Shown in pieces: positions 46,271 through 58,740 of a stretch of DNA of 64,000 nt (positions within the stretch are counted from its first letter, which is position 1; the number at the start of each line of letters is the position of its first letter). The translations under genes and the position numbers were made by a program. This DNA comes from Cinnamomum chago (Eukaryota > Streptophyta > Magnoliopsida > Laurales > Lauraceae): the NCBI GenBank assembly GCA_038049695.1, contig CP142451.1, forward strand, positions 43,163,001 to 43,227,000, in the 5' to 3' direction. The notes beneath the pieces are model-generated. The model did no database searches. It saw nothing but the letters and a program-made list of their open reading frames with translations, and had not been told where the DNA came from.

Positions 46271-49200
46271 CTAAAGATCACTACTTCCTAACCTAACTCC
46301 CATAGACTCAACATGAGAACTAAACACTTTCTCAGTAAGAGTCTTAGTAAATGGGTCAGCTAAGTTATTGGCAAAGGCAATCTGCTCCACCACTATTTCT
46401 CCTTCTTGGATGAACTTCCGGATCAAGAGGTACTTTCTCTTAATGTGTTTGCCTTTCTTGTGATTCCTGGGCTCTTTGCTCTGTGCTACAGCACCGGTAT
46501 TGTTGCAGTACATGACAATCAGTTTCTGTACGGTAGGAACAACTCCCAATTCCAATAGGAATTTTCTGAGCCATACAACTTCCTTTCCTGCTTCCGCTGC
46601 CGCCACATACTCTGCCTCCAAGGTAGAATCAGCAGTACAATCTTGCTTGACACTTCTCCATGATATAGCCCCTCTTGACAGAGTAAAAACGTATCGTAAG
46701 GTAGACTTGCTGGCATCTCTATCAGACTGGAAATCAGAGTCTGTATACGCCAGAGGCGTCAGATCATCGGTTCAATATGTTAGCATATAATCTATCGTTC
46801 TCCGAAGGTACTTGAATATATGCTTAACAGCTGTCCAGTGCACAGGTCCAGGGTTTGACTGATATCTGCTAACCATGCCAATAGCAAAGCAAATATCGGG
46901 TCTAGTACATAACATTGCATACATGAGGCTTCCAACAGCAGATGCATATGGAACTTTCCTCATGTTTTCTATTTCCTAAGGTGTCTTAGGACATTGATCT
47001 CGAGATAGTGGTACTCCATGTCTAGAGGGTAATAAACCCTTCTTGGAGTCATGCATGTTAAACTTGACCAAAATCTTCTCAATATATGAAGATTGAGATA
47101 AGGCTAATATTTTATTCTTGCGATCTCGCAAAAGCTTGATCCCTAAGACATAGCTCGCCTCACCTAAATCCTTCATCTGAAATTGAGACGATAACCAAAC
47201 CTTAGTGGATGACAACATACCTACATCATTTCCAATGAGCAATATGTCATCCACATACAGAACCAAAAATGCAACTGCGTTTTCACTTCCTTTCTTATAC
47301 ACACATGGTTCATCAACGTTTTGATCAAAGGCAAAAGATTTGACTGCCTGATTAAACTTGATGTTCCATGCTCTAGATGCTTGCTTAAGTCCATAAATGG
47401 ACTTTTTAAGCTTACAAACCATGTTATCTTGGCCACTGGAAATGAAACCCTTTGGTTGCATCATATAGATGCATTCGTTAAGACTTCCATTAAGAAAAGT
47501 TGTCTTGACGTCCATCTGCCATATCTCGTAGTCATAATGACATACGATGGCTAAGAGAATCCTTTTGGACTTGAGCATGGCCACTGGTGAGAAGGTTTCC
47601 TCATAATCGATACCCTCTTCATGAGTATATCCTTTCGCCACCAGTCTCGCTTTGAAGGTCTCCACCTTCCCATCCACTCCTCTCTTCCCCTTGTAGATCC
47701 ACTTGCACCCTATGGGTTTAATTCCTTCAGGCACATCTACAAGATCCCAGACCTGATTGGAATACAAAGAATCCAATTCAGACTTCATTGCTTGCTGCCA
47801 CATGTCAGCATCCGTATCCGTTACTGCTTCATCGTAGCTAGCAGGATCCTCAACCAGATCCTCGGAGTCTGTCTTAAAAGACACTCCTAGATATCTGTCT
47901 GGCTGTCTAGAAATTCTCCCACTACGACGAGGCTCCGGAGTGTTAAAAGGAATATCCTGTTCATTTACCGCCTTAGGATCTGGTACAGGTGTTGCAGGAG
48001 ATCCCGGAAGAACCTCCTCTAGTGTTTCTTTACAACTTAGCTCTTGGTGCATCATGCAATCATCCTCCAAGTATCTAGCATGAGTGCTGATAAGCACTTT
48101 CTGCTCCTTTGGATGATAAAAGATGCCACCTCTTGTTCCCTTAGGATACCCAATGAAATAGCACATTTCTGATCTTGGTTCCAGCTTAGTAGCTTTATCA
48201 TTCAGTACATAGGCTGGACAACCCCAAATGTGGACATGTCTTAAACTGGGTTTTCGACCTGTCCATATTTCTTGCGGTGTCCTAGGCACTGATTTAGAAG
48301 GGACCAGATTCAAAATGTATGCTGCTGCTTCTAGGGCATATCCCCAAAAAATTATGGGTAGGGTTGTATGACTCATCATGGACCTTACCATATCAAGAAG
48401 GGTACGGTTTCTTCTCTCTGCTACACCATTTTGCTGGGGTGTACCCGGTGCAGTCAACTGAGACACAATCCCATGTTGTGTGAGGTACTCTTTGAACTCA
48501 CCCAGGAGGTACTCGCCACCTCGATCAGATCGAAGGGCTTTGATATGTTTACCTAATTGTAGCTCCGCCTCAGCTTTAAATTGCTTGAATTTATCAAAGG
48601 ACTCAGACTTGTGTCGCATTAAGTACACATATCCATACCTAGAGTAATCATCAGTAAAAGTGATGAAATACTCATAACCTCCTCTAGCTGGTTTACTCAT
48701 AGGACCACACACATCAATGTGAACCAATTCTAACAATTCCTTCGACCTCAGTCCTTTTGAAGAGAACGACCTTTTGGTCATCTTTCCCTTGAGACAAGAT
48801 TCGCACTGAGGCAATGGTTCGAGATCTAATGAACTCAAGGGCCCATCCTCTACCAACCTCTGAATCCGTTTTAGGTTAATATGACCCAAACGCAAGTGCC
48901 AAAGATAAGTGTCATTGGTTGAAGATACATTCCTCTTAAGGGAAGTTGAACTTTCTAGTTGTATATTATGCAGTGTGGGAGCAATAGGATATATATAAAA
49001 TAAGTTGTTATGCATTCTACCGGAACATATAACGTTTCCATCTCTACTGATATCAACACCAAAATGGAAAGAAACGGAATAATTAAATTCAATAAGATTG
49101 GAAACTGAAATTAGATTCTTCCTCATGTTCGAAACATAGAGAACATTATTTAAAACCAATATCCTATTGTTAAAGAAATGTAAGGTAACAACTCCCACTA

Positions 49201-50206
49201 CATCTGCCCAAACTTTGGTTCCAATTCCAACTTTGAGGGTAAACTCTCCTTTCTTAAGCTTCTGCATTATCTGAAACCCCTGCAATGAGTTGCAGATATG
49301 ATTAGTGGCTCCAGAGTCTACTATCCACGAATCAGTAGAATCAACCACAAAACAGGTTTCAATGTAGTAGGAAAGAGATATACCTTTCTTAGCAGAGGCC
49401 AGGAACTTGGGACAATCTTTCTTCCAGTGACCTTTAAGGCCGCACTTGAAGCATTTCCCTTTGGGCTTTTCACCTGTACCCTTGTCCTTCTTTTTACCAG
49501 CATTGCCCTTTTTCTGTCCCTTTCCCTTATCCTGCTTCTTCTTGAATTTCTTCCCTTTTGGGTTCAGTTTAGAGGAAGACTGGAAAAAGTGAGCTTGGGC
49601 TTTGGGCTTCATGATAGCCTCTGCCGCCTGAAGTTCTTTCATTAACTCTGGTAGAGCCATGTCCATCTTGCTCATACTGAAATTGAGCTTGAACTGGTTG
49701 AAAGAGTCCGGCAGAGTTTCGAGAATCATATTAGTCTGACTCTCTGCATCAATCTCAGCCCCTAGGATCTCAGCCACATTGAAGCAATCCATCATCTTGA
49801 GCATATGCTCTCTGACAGGTGTTCCCTCGGCCATCCTAGTGTTCATGATTGTCCTTATAGCAGCTTGCCTAGCTGGCCTGCTTTTGTCTGCGAGCATCTC
49901 AGACAAGGACAACATGATGTCAAAAGCTGTGTCTATATGCTCGTGCTGTGTTTGCAACACGTTGGACATGGAAGCAAGCATGTAGCATTTAGCCATGCTA
50001 TTCGCTTTCTTCCATTTCCTTTCAGCCTCTTGTTAGTCATTTGTAGAATTATCATTAATTACAGGACAGGGTTCCGTCAAGACATACTTGTACTCCTCTG
50101 CAATAAGTACTATGTCAAGATTCCTTTTCCAGTCCACGTAGTTCGGACCAGTAAGTTTGTTCTCACGTAAAATACTCATCAACGGGCTAAAAGAACCCCC
50201 GGTCAT
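46271..50206 (-). pseudogene. Copia D gag-pol polyprotein, nearly intact
   Basis: Translation likely starts at 50206 (MTGGSFSPLMSIL). A TAA at 50033-50035 interrupts gag; the frame then reads 1006 codons from 49996 to 46976. Residues counted from 49996: UBN2-type gag 1-130, a lysine-rich linker 143-180, a CCHC knuckle 182-195 and protease DSGATNHIC 227-235. The integrase zinc region has H367, H371, C398 and C401, and its catalytic triad is D428, D491 and E527 (spacing D35E). RT has YVDD at 914-917. A single TAG at 46976 ends this frame. RNase H continues (YASAVGSLMYA to DYMLTY), has one frameshift near 46775 and runs to 46271, ending DPFTKTLTEKVF. Two stops and one shift separate it from a complete gene. 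The copia clade is not assigned. Confidence 0.95.
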
Positions 50207-51880
50207 CTCTCTGGATATATAATGGTTTATAATTAGACGGGCAGTATATATGTAACATGTATATGGTGCTTGTAATAGAAGGAAAAAAATGCACTGCTTA
50301 CTTTTTACATTATTAACCCTTATCATAATGTATCAGTGTCTCAACCTCCTCATAGACCCTCCATCGAAGGGATGGCCGAGTCTATAGTCACGTTGAGTAA
50401 AGCCTCGCTTTTTTGGATTATCACTATCTGGATTTAGCATATCCAGTGATAGTCCAATCACTGATTGGTTTGGCCTCATATGACAAATAACATTAACTCC
50501 TAGGGAGAGGTTATTACCGTCTTGTGTCAAGTGTGTTACCATCTCTTATGAAATTTCCCAGAATGTCTATGACTTAAGTCCTCCGAAGGGAAGTGACTTT
50601 AATCAACTCTTGAACTGAACTTTAGTAAAAAACTCCACCGAAGGGATGGCCGCTCCTACCAACACTTCATCGACATTCTATAGAAGTGATCTTTAGTAAA
50701 GAACTCCACCGTAGGGGTGGCCGCTCCCACTAACACCTCATTATGAATATTCATATGAGTTCACCTACTAACCCCTTGAAGCGATCTTTAGTAAAGAACT
50801 CCATCGAAGGGGTGGCCGCTCCCACTAACACTTCATTGAGATAGCATGAACCGAAAATGGAAGGCCGTGGGGTTTTTCCAAACCCCTCTCCCACTTGATT
50901 ATTTATCACTACGGTTTTAAAACACTTTTGACCTTAACATCGTTACTCAAACCCTGTTTAAATCTAGCAAACTTAGTTAACAATTTTCATGACTTAATTG
51001 CTTAAGTCATCTCAAAAAAAAAAAAAAACCTTTGCTTTAAAACATATTGAGTAAAGATCCTGGGACCTGTGGGTTATGGGCCCACTAAGGTAGCATCGTA
51101 TTAGATTTTAGTTTAGCCTCTTTTGGAAATCAAGGGTACCAAGATAAACTAAACCCTAACCATTTTTAAACCTTAGACAAAGAAGTGTGCTGGTCTAAGT
51201 TCCATTTAAAAACAATTAGCCAAACTAATCTAATCTAATATAGAAAAATCCCAATTTTAAAAAACTAGTGGTGGCTATGTTACTAGGTGACAATCATAGC
51301 AATTATATAAAGCAATAAAAAATTATGCAACCCTTGATGGCTCCCTGCTCTTAGGACTTCAAACCCTTATCGAACTAGGACATCAAAATTAGATCTCCTC
51401 TTGCACCAAGAAGCCTTGTCTCCTCTATCACCAAGGATCCCCTTTACTTGTAACCATGCAATCTTTGAAGCTTTCTTCTCTTGCTTGATGATATAAAAAT
51501 AAATTTACAAACAAGCAAACCATGAAAAACAAAACCAAAAATTACATTGGAAGTCCCTATGCTTTTCAAGAAAGCTACATCAAATCTAGTTGGAAAAATA
51601 AATTAAAATTACAATTTCCAATTAATAAAAACACATCCAAACCCATACAACATTCATACGAACCATCAAGGATGCATATATGGCTGCATACAAAGAGGTT
51701 AGTGCATTCAAAATGCAGTGTACAACACTATACAGTATTCTAAAAAAAATTTCCAGCAATCTGGAAAAAATCCTGCACGCCAATCATGCACTAAAACATA
51801 TCTTAAAGGGCGCCACCATGCCCTTAATTAAGTTAGGATTAATATTAACACATCATGGGGTCATGATTTCACATGGAGAG
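50207..51880 (-). other. Copia D leader
   Basis: Non-coding, about 1.7 kb between primer-binding site and gag. It holds four copies of a CCATCGAAGGGATGGCCG-like word (plus-strand reading, 50360, 50637, 50707, 50800). The last three sit in a larger repeat of 70-95 bp beginning TTTAGTAAA and ending ACTAACACTTCAT. A 14-base A run lies at 51014. Confidence 0.8.
50621..50845. repeat. Imperfect triple repeat in the copia D leader
   Basis: Three units begin TTTAGTAAA at 50621, 50692 and 50787 and share AACTCCACCGAAGGG and GTGGCCGCTCCCACTAACAC. Spacing is uneven (71 and 95 bp). Confidence 0.85.
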
Positions 51881-51892
51881 GCTCTGATACCA
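51881..51892 (-). other. Primer-binding site, copia D
   Basis: GCTCTGATACCA on the plus strand is TGGTATCAGAGC on the minus strand, one base from the LTR. It fixes the orientation of copia D. Confidence 0.93.
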
Positions 51893-51893
51893 C

Positions 51894-53875
51894 TGTTAGG
51901 CTATGCGATTCAGATCTGAACTCTCATGTTAGGGACGTCCATGGCTGATTTAGGATCGTCAAGACAGATCTGATCTAGGCAGCGCAAATCAGCCATAAAA
52001 TACGCATAATAACACCATGAAATCATGATCAACAAGTGTATAATAAAAGGAGATGAGAGAGGACCAACACCTTGATGATATGAAGACTTCAAATCTTTGA
52101 AACTAAAGTTCCAACGGACTGATCACAGGCCTGCAATCAGCAATACAAGTTGCAGGAATTTTTTGCGATGACTTTTCTTTTGATCTTCTCTTCTATTCCA
52201 CAACCCAATCTGATTGGCTATGATTATGGGATCAAACTATGGATTCCTTGAGAGGTTTTCTGAACTATATTTTGTGGAAAGACCCAGACCTGATTTCCTC
52301 TCATCAATGAAGGAAGAAGAAGCTAGCCATGGGCGTATGAAACTCTCCTTTTGGACAGCCAATGGGTTTGCATGCCTAGGGTTTTTTTTCTCCTCATGTT
52401 GTTGCATTCCTACGGGAGATATATATATATATATATATATAGTTTATATCCCTTTTAGTTCTCTCTAATAGGAAGGACCATCCCATGAATTTAGCTACCA
52501 GCTACCTTAGGAGTGCAACAACTTCTAATTTTAGTTTCTAAAACAATTAGAAAACATTAACCATAGGAATTCTTACCCAATGAGGAATTCAACCTTCCAA
52601 CTAAAGATACCTATTCAAAATTTGAAACCTCACACAAGGGGCTCCCTTTATGGCTGGCCCACAGGATAGATAAACGCACCTTGGCCCACAAGTTAATAAT
52701 TTAGCTAGAGTTAAATTCATGTATGCCATCAAAGGCCTATTTGAATTTAAACTCAAAAATATTTTTTCGCAAAAAATAATTCAACCACATATCATCTAAT
52801 CAAATTAGGAAACCGTGCCAATATAGGAAAGTGGCTAGAGAAGGGACCAAAAGACATATTTGCCTTTGGCTCCCAAAATGACCAAAATGTCCATGCTAAC
52901 CCCATAGCAACATTAAGATCATTTTAACCCTAACTCATTCCACTAAAGAGTTATGGTTGCACTTCAGAGACAAATATTAAATATGAAATAAGCTCGTCAG
53001 GAAACGACATTCGTCTTCGACCTACTAAGTGAAATGACCGAAATGCCCCTCTATGTAACATCCATAATCAAGCCAGGTTATCCGATGTACTATCAACCTT
53101 CTTGATTATATCTCAACCTTAGAACTTCATATCCTTGACTTAATCATCATGCAGATATCATTCTCTTGGTCCAGGGAGCGACCCACAAGTTCAATATCCA
53201 TATGGAACATCCATATACTAAGATCTTAGATTTTGATGATTAATCTGATAATTCTAAGGGGACGATCACTCCATCACAAGATGGCATAGATTCTTTATTG
53301 CATCTGTACGCCCCAACTAATCAAGCTCGAGTACCCAAAACACAGAGCTGTCGACCCATGAACAAGATCTCACCCATAGTGAATTAAAGTACAAGAACTC
53401 GACTTCGTCCGTTCATCCACATATGCTCAAGATTAAGAGCACTGGTCACTCAGTAGCATAAGGTGACTTGATCTCTCTCAGTGATAGTGCTATTTTAGAG
53501 ATCACACCTACAAATGGTCATGTTCAATGCATGACACATGCACTAATGAGATAAATCCGGAAAAGCCTCCCGTGACTAAGGTAAGTCACCCTGAATACAG
53601 GAGAGTATCTCACTATAACTTATACCAAGATGAAGTGCCCAATTCCATCTCTCAGTTATGAACCAGTTTATTGTTTCAAGTGTCCATGACTCAGACCTGT
53701 CTGTGTGTAGCCACTACACACCCAAGTCATTTACTAGAAACAATGGACCTTACACAAACATACATATATACATGCAGTAAGAGAAAAGAATAATTCTAAT
53801 AAATAACCAGTAAATATCCAGTAACAGAGATGTGGGTGCTGTCAGTGGGCTTTAGGGCATACACAAAACCCAACA
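51894..53875 (-). repeat. Copia D 5' LTR (right), complete
   Basis: 1982 bp, between the primer-binding site and the target duplication AGCAC. On the minus strand it starts TGTTGGGTTTTGTG and ends CCTAACA. An AT microsatellite at 52419-52441 coincides with the likely TATA region. Confidence 0.95.
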
Positions 53876-53880
53876 AGCAC

Positions 53881-54716
53881 ATCACCATGGATTTTGTTTC
53901 CGGTTTGCCGATTACTAAGAAGGGGAATAATGTGATTTGGATTATCGTAGATCGAAGACAGGGAATAAGATGCACATGATACCACTTGCAGAATTGTTCT
54001 TCAATGAGATTGTCAGTAGGCATGGTCAGCCAGTATCCATCACTTCTGATCGAGATAACAGATTTGTCTCGAGGTTTTGGAAGACTTTGCATGAATCCAT
54101 GGGTATCAAACTACCGTTCAGGACAACGTATCACCCACAAACAAATGGTCAATCTGAACGCACTATACAGACTCTTGAAGACATGTTGCATGATTGTGTG
54201 TTAGACTTCAAAGTTTAGTGGGATGAATATTTGCCACTTTGTGAGTTTGCATATACCAATAGCTACCATTCTGACATTGGCATGGCACCTTTTGAGGCAC
54301 TCTATGGTAAAAGATGCAGAACCCCAGTTTGTTGGGAAGAAGTCAGTGTTCGTAGTTTACATGGACCGACAATAGTTGGAGAAACAAGCGACAAGGTCAA
54401 GCTAATACAAGAACGTTTAAAAGTTGCCCGAAGTAGACAGAAAAGTTTTGTTGACACTCGTCGAAGAGATTTGCAGTTTCAGGAGGGTGACGAAGTATTC
54501 TTGAAAGTATCACCGGTTAGAGGGACTTTAAGATTCGGTCAAAAAGGCAAGCTAGCAAGAAGATATATCGGACCGTATGAAATTCTGAGCAAGATTAGAG
54601 GTGTTGCATACAGACTCGCATTACCGCCGGAACTGTCCGGAGTACACAATGTATTTCATGTCTCCATGTTAAAGAAGTATGTTCCTAACCCCACTCATGT
54701 ACTATATAGCACGATC
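53881..54716 (+). pseudogene. Element B integrase core and C-terminal domain
   Basis: Integrase resumes with HITMDFVSGLP (first catalytic D), then SITSDRDNRFVSRFWK (second D) and TNGQSERTIQTLEDML (E). A small deletion after IVDR removes the residues that normally follow. One frameshift near 53960 and a stop at 54219 break the frame. From 54231, FAYTNSYHSDIGMAPFEALYG and GPYEILSKIRGVAYRLALPP mark the C-terminal GPY/F region. The enzyme would insert element DNA into the genome. Confidence 0.93.
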
Positions 54717-54939
54717 CATTGGAGATCCGAGAAGATGCATCATATGTTGAAAAGCCGAGCAGAATCATTGATACCAAAGAACAAGAATTGAGAAATCGAA
54801 CTATTCATTGGGTCAAGGTACTTTGGGAAAATCATGAGCCAAAAGAAGCAACATGGGAATTAAGAGACCAAGTTCAGAGAAAGTATCCACATTTGTTGCC
54901 AGGGGTAAGATTGTTTATATTTGGTGGACCAAATGCCCT
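54717..54939 (+). pseudogene. Element B chromodomain
   Basis: In a shifted frame, EIREDASYVEKPSRIID, then VKVLWENHEPKEATWEL and KYPHLL form a chromodomain of the type fused to integrase in plant chromoviruses. In that family it is thought to steer integration to particular chromatin. A frameshift just before it separates it from the integrase frame. Confidence 0.9.
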
Positions 54940-54952
54940 AAGGGGTGGAGGA
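54940..54952 (+). other. Polypurine tract, element B
   Basis: AAGGGGTGGAGGA immediately before the 3' LTR; the plus-strand primer for DNA synthesis in this family. Confidence 0.85.
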
Positions 54953-56179
54953 TGTCAGACCCCATCACAGATTAGCTAGATTAGTGTTAATTAAACGAGT
55001 GTTTAGTTTTTAAGAAGTTTTAGTATTCATCAGATTAGAATAGTTGTTAGACTTGGTACTAGTTTTGGGAATTTTGAGAGCGTTGGTTGAGTCAGACACG
55101 CTCAGGGAAGCCTGAGTGCACGTGTAAGCTTCGGATGGTTGATCATGGTTTTCTGCTTTGTTTGTAATTTTGAATTACCATGAGTACTTTTATTATTTCC
55201 TACGATTTTCGTATTTTAACCGTCAGTGTTCGAAACCCAGAAATCTACGTTTTTGGCCAAAAGGGGTAGAATTTGTCTTTACACCCAAATCTAGACACGA
55301 TTTTTGAAATCTCGAAACCATGTCAAAAATATACATTTTGGAAACTAGATTTTTGAAGGATCGTTTTATCCTTCTTCGTCAACCTTGTCCGGAGCTCACA
55401 AGAACATGTTCTAGCCGTTTGAAATTTCAGACATGATGGGACCCACACCTTCACTCAAGCCAAATAAGCCCTTTTCTTCCCTCACTCTCACTCATTCACT
55501 CCATTCTCATATTGGGTCTCCAACATGCAGTGCTAGGAAGGTCTCCTTCTTCCTCTTTTTTTCTTCATTTTCTCTTCCTTATAACTCAACCATTTGGACT
55601 AGGATTGAAGCTTGGATCTCACCATCCTCTTCATCTCCTTCTAAGCTTTCGATTGGACCTATTTGTTGGACATTTGTAACAAGACAAGCTCTTCTTCTTC
55701 TTCCTTCCTTCTTGGGTCATTTCTAGGTAAGTGCTCCAACCATCTCTTCAATGGAGTTCTTTTTAGCTCCTATAGATCTTGTTTTACATGTTTGCAAACC
55801 CTCTTTCTAAATGGGTTCTTTGTTTTTCTAATGTTAGGGTTTTGAAGTTCTTTTTGGGATTCTTGTAGATATTGGCCCAACTCCTCGGTGGGATCCTTGA
55901 GAAGGTTGGATTTGTGCATTTTGAACTAAGGCAAGTTATCCTTTTAGTTTTCTTGATGAATGATTAAGTATGGATTTCATTTTAGCCCCAAATGTGATTT
56001 TTAGGTTTGATTTTTGTATTCATAGCAGTGTGATGTTTTATTTTGGAAATCCACTTTCAAGTTGCAGTTATATGTTTCAGCGTAGTTTGAATGCCTTTGT
56101 TTAACTCAAGTTTCGTTTTGAATGGTTTACTATTTGGTTGGAGAAGACAATGCCTGAATCTGCAACTAAAATGGTCTTT

Positions 56180-56520
56180 CTCGAGCTGGCGGTCACCTCA
56201 GCGGCTAACCGACCCAGTTTCGGCTAGAAATACAGAATGTTGAAGGTTCTGGGTAACCCTAGCGGCTAGCCAAAAATTTGACCACGGCTAACCGCCAGGT
56301 TGCCGCAATTCATGGTTAGAAACACAGAATTCTGTAACTGATAGGGATCTAGCGGTCAGCTGGCGGCTAACCGACATGCACCTCCGCGGTTAGCCAACAG
56401 GTGATCGAGAAAGTTCGGTTACATTTCCAGATGCTAAATTTTCTGTCTGAGGCTCAGCGGTCAGCTGGCAGCTAGCCGACCTACATTTCTGCGGCTAGCT
56501 GACAGGTGACCTTGAGCTAA
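56180..56520 (+). repeat. Palindrome cluster, GCTAGC type, in element B 3' LTR
   Basis: Same layout as 25120-25490 but shorter. The first unit and part of the next are missing relative to the 5' copy, and several units have point changes (for example CGGTTAGCC for CGGCTAGCC). This shows unit loss within one element since insertion. Confidence 0.8.
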
Positions 56521-57361
56521 CCGAATTTTTAGTTATAGTCTGTTTTTGTTGGATTTTCTTAGGGAATGAGAACCAAAATATATTTAACGGTTTTAGCTTG
56601 ATATTATGCATTTGGAACTCGAAATGTCTCTTAGCTTCGGGAGCACCAAATTCGTTTTGTTACGACATTTGGGTTACCAAATATATGAAGGTCAAATGAA
56701 GGGCCTTCATATATATACTTGATAAATTTTCTTAAATTCTCAGTTTTGACAAGAGAAATATTGTTCTGTACACATTTTGATTTACAAGCTTCAGTCACGT
56801 TTTGAACCGTTTTCAAGAACCATTAAAGGGATCACTTCTTAAGTTCAGTTTTGTTGTAGCCTATGCTATTTCTGATCGGTTCTACTTTGCCCAGTTTTGA
56901 CAAGTGATTTCCCCTATTTTCGATCTGTTTTGTATACCTTAGTCATGTTTTGTGCATTCATGACTTATGATGAATACCACTGAGCTTGGACTTCCTTTTC
57001 AGTCTGATCCATTGTCTGGGGGGGTCTTTAAACACTTGGACTTTCTGCAAATTAGTCGTATTTTATATATATACATCATGTTCTGACCGGTAACGCGACC
57101 GGTACCCGCCTATCTTTCTAGTACGAGATCCTATTTTGTTCTGTTTCTGCTCTGTTCTGCTTACTCTTTTCATTGTATATAATAGAGAAAGGACGGGCTC
57201 AATGTGGAATTATCTATTCATGATGTTATAAGTATCTATACTAGTTTTCCTTATTTCAAACGTATATTAGTTTTGTAATTGTTTTAAATTCAATAAATGT
57301 TTTCAATAATGTTCCTCCTCTTTATAAATGTTTTAAATACTTGTCTAAATTGATTTCTTTC

Positions 57362-57377
57362 CAAACCATCGTGTTTG
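57362..57377 (+). other. Conserved stem-loop, A-T form, element B 3' LTR
   Basis: CAAAC, loop CATCGT, GTTTG. Confidence 0.5.
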
Positions 57378-57888
57378 ATCCTTGAATTTTGGTGCTCAGG
57401 TACAGGCATCCTTGCCCTTGAGGAGGAGTGTCCGGAGGAGGCTGTTGAGCCACCCCCAGCTCGTGAGTGGCAACTCAATGATGTCATCTAGATGTCGGGA
57501 GGATCCTTGAGACGCTCATTGTTTTGATGAGGGATTTACCTTTTCATGATTTTGGGAATGTATTGGCCTTTGTTGGGCTCTTTTTGGGATGTCTCTTAAC
57601 AATATACTTTGTTAACTTTGAACTTGAATGTAATTGGGAATCGTCTTGTTTATATTTCTCTCTCTGAAATGCTTGACTTGATTATTTTAATTATATAAAT
57701 GTGGTTTCTATATCACATGTTTTTGTCTTGTTGTAATTTGTTACACGCTTCCGCAACTATTGTATGTGTGAGTTTGTCTCGCGACCTTGGGATCCTCACC
57801 ACGAGAAATTATGGGAAATTATTGCGGTTAATTGAATGGCAAACCTATCGAGGGGCCCAGACTCTCGGTCCGGGGTCGCGACACCCTT

Positions 57889-58740
57889 ACCCTTCCCTCA
57901 AGGGCCAAGGTTAGGCTAGGGCTGAAAGACAAAAGGTATATTATAATTTTTGAGTTTTTTCTACACCATCACCAGATGTCAACCTGATTAATCTAATTCA
58001 GAGATTATATTAAACTAAAATAGAGAAATCTTAACTGTAAATTTAAATACGAAGGAATTTAATAAAAACCATAACCCTAAATTTTATCTAACCATTATGT
58101 AAGATTAAAGGAAAATGAGAAAGAAACACTAAGAGGGGAATCCCTCGTTGGTGCCTTTGCCTGTTGACTGATTTCACTGACCTTCCATTCTTTTCTAGGA
58201 GGGCCATGATTAGGCACTGCCCGTTTTAAATCTCTAACTGTCTGGCATGGGCATACATTTCCTACATCTCAAGGATGCCTCTTTTAACATAAAGGGCTGA
58301 TCTATAGTTGGTCAAATGGCTTACCTACTGATGGGGACTCCGACCTTTTGTCCTCTCCTTCCCACCCTTGGGGTTGCCGAGAGCATGGCGGAGGAGGAAA
58401 AGCGAGGTCATTAACATTTTTTTTTTGCACGGGTATGCCAGATTTTTTGTTCTACTTGGAATTTGAAGTGGTGATCCGGAGATTCGCAAGTAGAAAAGGA
58501 AATCAATTCTTTTTTTCTAACTTTTCATTGCACATATATTTTAAGAAAGAGACAATTTTTTAAAATGCCGTGAGAGGCGATTTCATTTTGTTTGCCGTGA
58601 AAGGCGGTTTGTGCCATAGAAGGTGATTTACAAATCTTATCAATGGAGAAAGACAAGAAATGTGATTTTTTTTGTCTCTTTACAAATAATACAAAATACA
58701 AAGAAAAGTAAGAAAAGGTATCTGACTTCTCAGGAGATTG
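57889..58740. other. Unassigned stretch right of element B
   Basis: AT-rich non-coding sequence with no recognisable gene, RNA or element end. Short words such as GGCGATTT and AAGGCGGTTT repeat at 58575-58625. The left end of the minus-strand LTR described next may fall in this stretch. Confidence 0.4.

Larger units (their letters stand above)
40074..53875 (-). mobile_element. Copia D: whole Ty1/copia element, minus strand, in element B integrase
   Basis: Flanked by a perfect target duplication AGCAC (40069-40073 and 53876-53880). Its 5' LTR is on the right (51894-53875) and its 3' LTR on the left (40074-46256, with a solo LTR inside). The primer-binding site is at 51881-51892 and the purine tract is beside 46257. 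The two LTRs differ at about 11 positions in the first 490 bp by eye, so insertion was fairly recent. The coding region is nearly open, the best preserved in the window. Confidence 0.95.
23879..57883 (+). mobile_element. Element B: Ty3/gypsy chromovirus (Tekay/Del-like), carrying nested insertions
   Basis: Two LTRs of 2977 and 2931 bp are flanked by the target duplication CCCTT (23874-23878 and 57884-57888). Primer-binding site, gag, protease, RT, RNase H, integrase and a C-terminal chromodomain follow in gypsy order, ending in a polypurine tract. Integrase after RNase H and the chromodomain identify a chromovirus; gag and integrase wording is closest to Tekay/Del from memory. Four insertions split the coding region: solo LTRs at 27859, 31986 and 36157, and copia D at 40074. 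Removing them leaves an element of about 10.7 kb. Several stops, frameshifts and small deletions exist in addition. Confidence 0.93.
54953..57883 (+). repeat. Element B 3' LTR
   Basis: TGTCAGACCCC to GGTCGCGACA, 2931 bp, with the 5' copy's mutated terminus still intact here. Donor-like AG|GTAAGT lies at 55726, the GC-type AAG|GCAAGT near 55928, the GCTAGC palindrome cluster at 56180-56520 and the stem-loop at 57362-57377. Confidence 0.94.

Noticed and set aside
23789-57935. Possible hAT transposon split by element B (TAGGGCTGTC on the left)
   Set aside because: The right flank of element B has AGGCTAGGGCTGAAAGA but no inverted match to the left end and no 8-bp duplication could be found.
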